From JAHRVQ01 sp964548025 (GTDB lineage Bacteria; Pseudomonadota; Gammaproteobacteria; Pseudomonadales; Azotimanducaceae): a DNA stretch of 10,254 nucleotides. Within the stretch, counting starts at the first letter, position 1, and the number at the start of each line of letters is the position of its first letter. This document shows, in pieces, positions 7,678-10,254 of the stretch. Below the pieces are notes generated by a model. It ran no database searches. It worked only from the letters and a program-made list of their open reading frames with translations, and was not told the origin of the DNA. The position numbers were made by a program, and so were the translations under genes. The stretch spans positions 1-10,254 of the forward strand of contig CAZJRI010000178.1 of the NCBI GenBank assembly GCA_964548025.1, in the 5' to 3' direction.

Positions 7678-8367
7678 TTACTTTTTTACGCATACAAAGC
7701 AATTCTGATTTGCCGCCTCTACCCCGTATCTTTGCAGGTCCCTTTTATAAATACTGGTGGCAAATGAAGGTAGTGCATGCCGCAGAATTTTATTTCGAAT
7801 CCTAACGTACATTGGGACCTTCCCCAATCTTATGGGGAAAATGTCCAGAATATTGAAGTACACCCCTAGCATCTCGCTCAGTTCATCAAAATAAAAGTAG
7901 CGCCGATGTTCATTCTCACCAACGGTCACGGCTGAAAAAAGGAATACGCAGTTATCCTTTCCCTTATTGCAGATATCGGAAATAATTCTCTCTCTTTCTG
8001 ACTTATCAGAAACGTAATAGAGCGTCTCGAGACAACTGACAAAATCATAATGATGATCCTTCAGTTCACTGATATCTCTTATATCAAGACAACTGAAATT
8101 TATGTGCGGATAATTGCTCTTTGCTCTCGCAAGCGCGACTCTGGAGATATCCACTGCATCGATTTTCTCGACAAAGCTCATCGCATTTGTCGCATCGCCC
8201 TCACCGCAACCGATATCGAGTCCACACGAAAAGGAGCAGTGTGCGAATTTTTGATCGAATATCTCTCTGCGCGCCATTTCCTGTGGTGAATTATTGATCC
8301 CCCAGGGATCCGGTTTTTCATAGTACTGGTCAAACTCAGCCTGAGAAGGGTCAACCCTCGAATGCAT
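7678..8367 (-). CDS. Class I SAM-dependent methyltransferase, NodS-like
   Basis: From the ATG at 8365-8367 the protein has 229 residues. Motif I is LDIGCGEGD (50-58), with the acidic residue after strand 2 in AVDIS (D73), LDI at 94-96, and a post-motif YDFVSCLETLYYVSD (107-121). The N-terminal YEKPDPWGINNSPQEMARREI segment (16-36) recalls the DPW...R region of NodS, an N-methyltransferase of Nod-factor synthesis, and of related enzymes in sugar or polysaccharide loci. The substrate is unknown. The frame could extend 12 codons upstream to a GTG-region start, but a perfect GGAGGT at 8374-8379 sits six bases before the chosen ATG. It ends 46 bases before the GcvR-like gene on the same strand, so it may feed into that operon or be a separate unit. 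The repeats and possible promoter in 8404-8596 lie directly upstream. Confidence 0.87.
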   Translation of the reverse strand: MHSRVDPSQAEFDQYYEKPDPWGINNSPQEMARREIFDQKFAHCSFSCGLDIGCGEGDATNAMSFVEKIDAVDISRVALARAKSNYPHINFSCLDIRDISELKDHHYDFVSCLETLYYVSDKSERERIISDICNKGKDNCVFLFSAVTVGENEHRRYFYFDELSEMLGVYFNILDIFPIRLGKVPMYVRIRNKILRHALPSFATSIYKRDLQRYGVEAANQNCFVCVKK

Positions 8368-8373
8368 AATATG

Positions 8374-8395
8374 ACCTCCAAGCTCGCTTTGAGCT
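8374..8395 (-). promoter_or_regulatory. Ribosome binding site and small stem-loop before the methyltransferase
   Basis: GGAGGT (8374-8379) is a perfect Shine-Dalgarno sequence six bases before the ATG at 8367 and decides the start codon. Directly upstream, AGCTC and GAGCT (8381-8385 and 8391-8395) form a five-base-pair stem with a five-base loop. The stem abuts the ribosome site without covering it. Confidence 0.55.
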
Positions 8396-8463
8396 ACTCC
8401 CACTCAATAGTCGACATGACTAGAAATCCAAGTAAAACGAGGGTTTCCGAGGTGTGTTTTACT

Positions 8464-8485
8464 AGTGTGTAGTAAGTGTGTAGTT
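8464..8485. repeat. Tandem 11-bp repeat containing TGTGTAGT
   Basis: Two adjacent 11-base units, AGTGTGTAGTA (8464-8474) and AGTGTGTAGTT (8475-8485), differ only at the last base. The spacing of one helical turn is what side-by-side protein binding would use. A third copy of the core octamer TGTGTAGT lies at 8565-8572. The pair sits just downstream of the possible methyltransferase start of transcription. Confidence 0.6.
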
Positions 8486-8508
8486 ACTAGGGTTAAAACT
8501 TCCCCTCT

Positions 8509-8537
8509 GTTATTTACCTTTTTTGTCGTCATATCAA
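8509..8537 (-). promoter_or_regulatory. Possible methyltransferase promoter
   Basis: TTGATA (8532-8537) and AATAAC (8509-8514) are separated by 17 bases and read toward the methyltransferase gene. Both boxes match four or more consensus positions. Transcription would start near 8502, giving a leader of about 135 bases that contains the tandem repeat. Confidence 0.35.
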
Positions 8538-8555
8538 TATTTTATCACTTCCCTC

Positions 8556-8572
8556 ACTACATACTGTGTAGT
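8556..8572. promoter_or_regulatory. Inverted repeat, possible operator
   Basis: ACTACA-TACTG-TGTAGT is a perfect six-base inverted repeat with a five-base spacer. Its right arm is part of the third TGTGTAGT octamer. It lies just downstream of the disrupted TetR-family gene and upstream of the possible methyltransferase promoter. TetR proteins bind inverted repeats, so it could be the operator of the broken regulator; this is inference. No T-run follows on either strand, which argues against a terminator. Confidence 0.4.
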
Positions 8573-8596
8573 CCTCTAATGAGTTAATAGCCGCCT

Positions 8597-8902
8597 TCAA
8601 CCAAAAGTTGTCTTTTCTAAATACTCTTCTAAGTTATTCTCAATCCATTCGAGAGTTTCAGTTTGTTTTCCCTGCCATTTCGATCGTCTCAAAATTCCAA
8701 CTATCCCATGAACAGACGCCCAAACATTGTATGCTTTTATCATGACATCGTTCTCTGACTCATCAGGCATAAAAGATTTCAGTCCTTCAACTATCCCACT
8801 AAAGGATGCATCGGACAGAGCTTCTAAATCAGGATAAAGAGACATATCTAAATCCGTATTCCCAAACATCAAATCGTAAATATGTGGGTAATCCAATCCA
8901 AA
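8597..8902 (-). pseudogene. TetR-family regulator, 3' fragment (split by the insertion sequence)
   Basis: This is the C-terminal ligand-binding part of a TetR-family repressor of the WHG type: LDYPHIYDLMFG at the start of the fragment matches the usual RFALENPxLYRLMFG region, and AYNVWASVHGIVGIL in the middle gives the W...HG signature. The stop is TGA at 8597-8599. The 99 in-frame residues begin at a TTG codon that is really an internal leucine. There is no helix-turn-helix and no ribosome site, so it is not a gene on its own. Joining it to the 5' part at 10116-10254 after removing one TTTG target copy and the element restores one frame. Such regulators often control a neighbouring gene; the methyltransferase is the nearest candidate. 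Confidence 0.9.
8899..8902. repeat. Target site duplication, left copy
   Basis: CAAA (TTTG on the minus strand) directly abuts the element at 8903 and matches the copy at 10116-10119. A four-base duplication is typical of the IS407 group of the IS3 family. Confidence 0.85.
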
Positions 8903-8927
8903 TGAGCCCCACCCCTAATCCGAGCCA
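8903..8927. repeat. Right inverted repeat (IRR) of the IS3-family element
   Basis: This end begins TGAGCCCCACCCC and ends CCGAGCCA. It matches the inverse of the other end (10090-10115) at most positions when one gap is allowed. Ends starting TGA followed by a C-rich run are seen in IS3-family elements. Confidence 0.75.
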
Positions 8928-8934
8928 GCCATAG

Positions 8935-9777
8935 TTAGAAATTTCCGGCTTCTGTTTGCCTCTCCACGTATTGGATCGGCGTTAGATTTCCTAGCGATGA
9001 GTGCGGTCTGAACTCATTATATTCCACCCGCCAGGCTTCGATTTTCTCTCTTGCGTCTTGCAAGGAAAGAAACCAATGACTGTTCAGACACTCATCACGG
9101 AAGCTGCCGTTAAATGATTCAATGAACGGGTTATCCGTCGGTTTTCCTGGACGAGAAAAGTCTAACACAACATCGTTTTCATATGCCCAACGATCTAAAT
9201 TCTTTGACACGAACTCACTACCGTTATCAACTTGGATACGCCCAGGCCTGCGATGATAAAGTTCAGCGACTGCATCCAGCAGGTTGACCACGTGTTCTCC
9301 CCTGATTCCCTTGTCAACATGAATCGCCAGACACTCGCGACTAAAATTATCGACTACAGTTAACGCCCTGATCCGAGTGCCATCAAACAGGTTGTCTGCC
9401 ACAAAATCCATACTCCAACATTGATCAATCGAATTGATATCCGGACGTTCCATCCGCCGCGCAGCCGCAACACTTCGTCTTGGTCGCTTGCTGCGTAGAT
9501 TGAGCCCTTCTTCGCAGTAGATGCGGTGTACCTTCTTGTGGTTGACCTGCCAGCCTTCACGTTTAAGCAACACATGGATACGTTGGTATCCATAGCGGAT
9601 CCTGGTTGCCGCGATCTCCTTAATCCTGTTGCGCAACGCAGTATCCGGATTCTTACGAGACTGATAGCAATGAACCGATCGGTGTGTCAGAAGAACACGG
9701 CAGGCTCGCCGCGTGGCAATCCGATAAGCCTCCTTCAGAAACTCAACCAGTTCGCGCTTCTTGGCTGGCTTTAGAGC
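8935..9777 (-). CDS. IS3-family transposase OrfB (DDE integrase domain)
   Basis: This is the catalytic part of the transposase, made as an OrfAB fusion by -1 frameshifting at 9777-9783; the open frame supplies 280 residues after the slip. It begins ALKPAKKRELVEFLKEAY, has an HTH_21-type region (RYGYQRIHVLLKREG), then an RNase H-like rve domain. The acidic triad is D in WSMDF, D in QVDNGSEF and E in DNPFIESFNG; the last two are separated by 35 residues, as expected for a DD(35)E transposase. A TTG at 9634-9636 could act as an internal start for a 233-residue OrfB, but no ATG exists near the overlap, so frameshifting is the likelier route. It cuts and joins DNA at the inverted repeats. No inactivating change is visible. 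Confidence 0.93.
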   Translation of the reverse strand, partial: ALKPAKKRELVEFLKEAYRIATRRACRVLLTHRSVHCYQSRKNPDTALRNRIKEIAATRIRYGYQRIHVLLKREGWQVNHKKVHRIYCEEGLNLRSKRPRRSVAAARRMERPDINSIDQCWSMDFVADNLFDGTRIRALTVVDNFSRECLAIHVDKGIRGEHVVNLLDAVAELYHRRPGRIQVDNGSEFVSKNLDRWAYENDVVLDFSRPGKPTDNPFIESFNGSFRDECLNSHWFLSLQDAREKIEAWRVEYNEFRPHSSLGNLTPIQYVERQTEAGNF

Positions 9778-10037
9778 TTTTTTTGCAGAACGTCCTGCAA
9801 CATCTGCTTATCCAGGCTGAGGTCGGCCACCATCCGCTTTAGTCGGCCATTCTCTTCTTCAAGCTGCTTTAGCCGTCGCAACTCAGAAACGCCCAGGCCA
9901 CCATACTTCTTCTTCCAATTGTAGTAGGTGGCATCAGATATCCCCATCTTGCGACAGATCTCAGATACCCTCGTGCCTGTTTCTCCCTGCCGTAATGCAA
10001 ACGCTATCTGCTCTTCGGTGTACTTCGACTTCTTCAC
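9771..10037 (-). CDS. IS3-family transposase OrfA (helix-turn-helix)
   Basis: OrfA begins at the GTG at 10035-10037, giving an 88-residue protein starting KKSKYTEEQIAFALRQGETG. AAGGAG lies seven bases before this GTG, and related IS407 OrfA proteins start at the same place. An in-frame ATG at 10062-10064 would add nine arginine-rich residues but has no ribosome site. The helix-turn-helix (VSEICRKMGISDATYYNWKKKYGG) should bind the inverted repeats, and the following leucine-rich stretch (LKQLEEENGRLKRMVADLSL) is a coiled coil for pairing with OrfAB. It stops at TAA 9771-9773, just after the slippery site. Confidence 0.92.
   Translation of the reverse strand: MKKSKYTEEQIAFALRQGETGTRVSEICRKMGISDATYYNWKKKYGGLGVSELRRLKQLEEENGRLKRMVADLSLDKQMLQDVLQKKL
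9777..9783 (-). other. Programmed -1 ribosomal frameshift site A_AAA_AAG
   Basis: In the OrfA frame the heptamer is read as A_AAA_AAG, the classic slippery sequence of IS3-family elements. Slipping back one base joins OrfA to the OrfB frame two codons before the OrfA stop. Six bases downstream, AGCCAG and CTGGTT can pair into a six-base stem that may stimulate the shift. Confidence 0.85.
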
Positions 10038-10089
10038 AAAACCACTCCTTCTCCTGCGAGTCATTTTGCCAGAAATCTCTAGTTTTGAA

Positions 10090-10115
10090 TGGCCCGGTTT
10101 TGTGGGGGGAGGTCA
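10090..10115. repeat. Left inverted repeat (IRL) of the IS3-family element
   Basis: Read from the outside in on the minus strand, this end starts TGACCTCCCCCC and ends CCGGGCCA, matching the other end imperfectly. OrfA begins about 50 bases inside it. Confidence 0.75.
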
Positions 10116-10119
10116 CAAA
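10116..10119. repeat. Target site duplication, right copy
   Basis: CAAA (TTTG on the minus strand) flanks the element at its OrfA-proximal end and matches 8899-8902. Confidence 0.85.
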
Positions 10120-10254
10120 TCTTATGTAATGAGCTCCGTAACTAGAAAAATTATTAGTTAAATCCTCCATACCTTTATAAAGAATTTGAAAACCCCTTCG
10201 CATCAATTCTGCTTTTAGATCAGTTTTGTTTTTAAAATGCCTGTAAAACGCAGT
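10116..10254 (-). pseudogene. TetR-family regulator, 5' part (cut by the window edge and by the insertion sequence)
   Basis: The minus strand from 10254 encodes TAFYRHFKNKTDLKAEL and continues to SSYGAHYIRF, where the element interrupts it. AFYRHFKNKTDL is the end of the recognition helix and the start of helix 4 in TetR-family DNA-binding domains. About 46 residues are visible, and the first 40 to 50 residues of the protein lie beyond the window. After removal of the element the junction reads YIRF-G-LDYPHIYDLMFG, as expected for WHG-type TetR proteins. Translation of the disrupted allele would run from this part into the element, VTSPHKTG and on, giving a DNA-binding stub with no ligand domain. 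Confidence 0.92.

Larger units (their letters stand above)
8903..10115 (-). mobile_element. Complete IS3-family insertion sequence, IS407-like, inserted in a TetR gene
   Basis: The element is 1213 bases long and is bounded by imperfect inverted repeats of about 25 bases beginning TGA, with a TTTG/TTTG duplication outside. It encodes OrfA and OrfB in the usual overlapping order, linked by an A_AAA_AAG slippery site. Both ends and the frame are defined independently by the interrupted TetR gene, which rejoins exactly when the element and one target copy are removed. The transposase shows no stop or frameshift beyond the programmed one, so the element may still be active. Group assignment to IS407 rests on the four-base duplication, the TGA ends and the OrfA sequence style. 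Confidence 0.93.

Noticed and set aside
8404..8596. CRISPR-like array
   Set aside because: The repeats are only 8 to 11 bases, two are directly adjacent without a spacer, and there are no cas genes.
8597..8896. A stand-alone 99-residue protein
   Set aside because: It starts at an internal TTG leucine codon, has no ribosome site, and joins in frame to the TetR N-terminal part across the insertion element.
9991..10008. TGCAAACGCT as a possible PurR half-site
   Set aside because: It lies inside the OrfA coding region, far from purL, and lacks the second half of the palindrome.
9961..10206. 81-residue open frame across the element end
   Set aside because: It is the TetR remnant read on into the element, not a gene. 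It is useful only for placing the junction.

Overview
The window looks like chromosomal DNA of a non-enteric gammaproteobacterium. The evidence is a large single-chain PurL with a fused glutaminase domain, a DUF3135 protein, a GcvR-like double-ACT protein and a proteobacterial-type TadA. I cannot name the genus. Most of the window is housekeeping DNA; the right-hand 1.9 kb is accessory and has been rearranged by an insertion sequence.

Left part (1-2661). Positions 1-197 hold no gene I can assign. A leftward pair follows: a gamma-class carbonic anhydrase family protein (198-719) preceded by a NudL-like CoA-pyrophosphatase Nudix enzyme (782-1354). A 265-base divergent spacer separates them from two rightward genes: a DUF3135 protein (1620-1970) and a second, different Nudix hydrolase with an N-terminal zinc ribbon (2071-2661). 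Between these two lies a short G-rich, repeat-like patch.

Centre (2730-8367). Four leftward genes lie close together: a NodS-like SAM-dependent methyltransferase, a GcvR-like ACT-domain regulator, tadA (wobble inosine in tRNA) and purL (fourth step of purine synthesis). gcvR-like and tadA overlap by four bases; the other gaps are 46 bases. A shared transcript would place a regulator linked to glycine and one-carbon flux next to a purine enzyme that makes the IMP/AMP pool.

Right part (8368-10254). A 190-base spacer carries three exact copies of the octamer TGTGTAGT around a possible methyltransferase promoter. Beyond it is a TetR-family regulator gene cut in two by a complete IS3-family (IS407-like) element at 8903-10115. 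The element has imperfect inverted repeats, a 4-bp target duplication, OrfA and OrfB joined by a classic A_AAA_AAG -1 frameshift site, and an intact DDE triad. Removing the element and one target copy restores the TetR reading frame exactly, so the disruption is probably recent. I see no CRISPR array, rRNA, tRNA or phage genes, and no clearly new defence or biosynthetic system. The most interesting features are the regulator knockout and the octamer repeats beside it.
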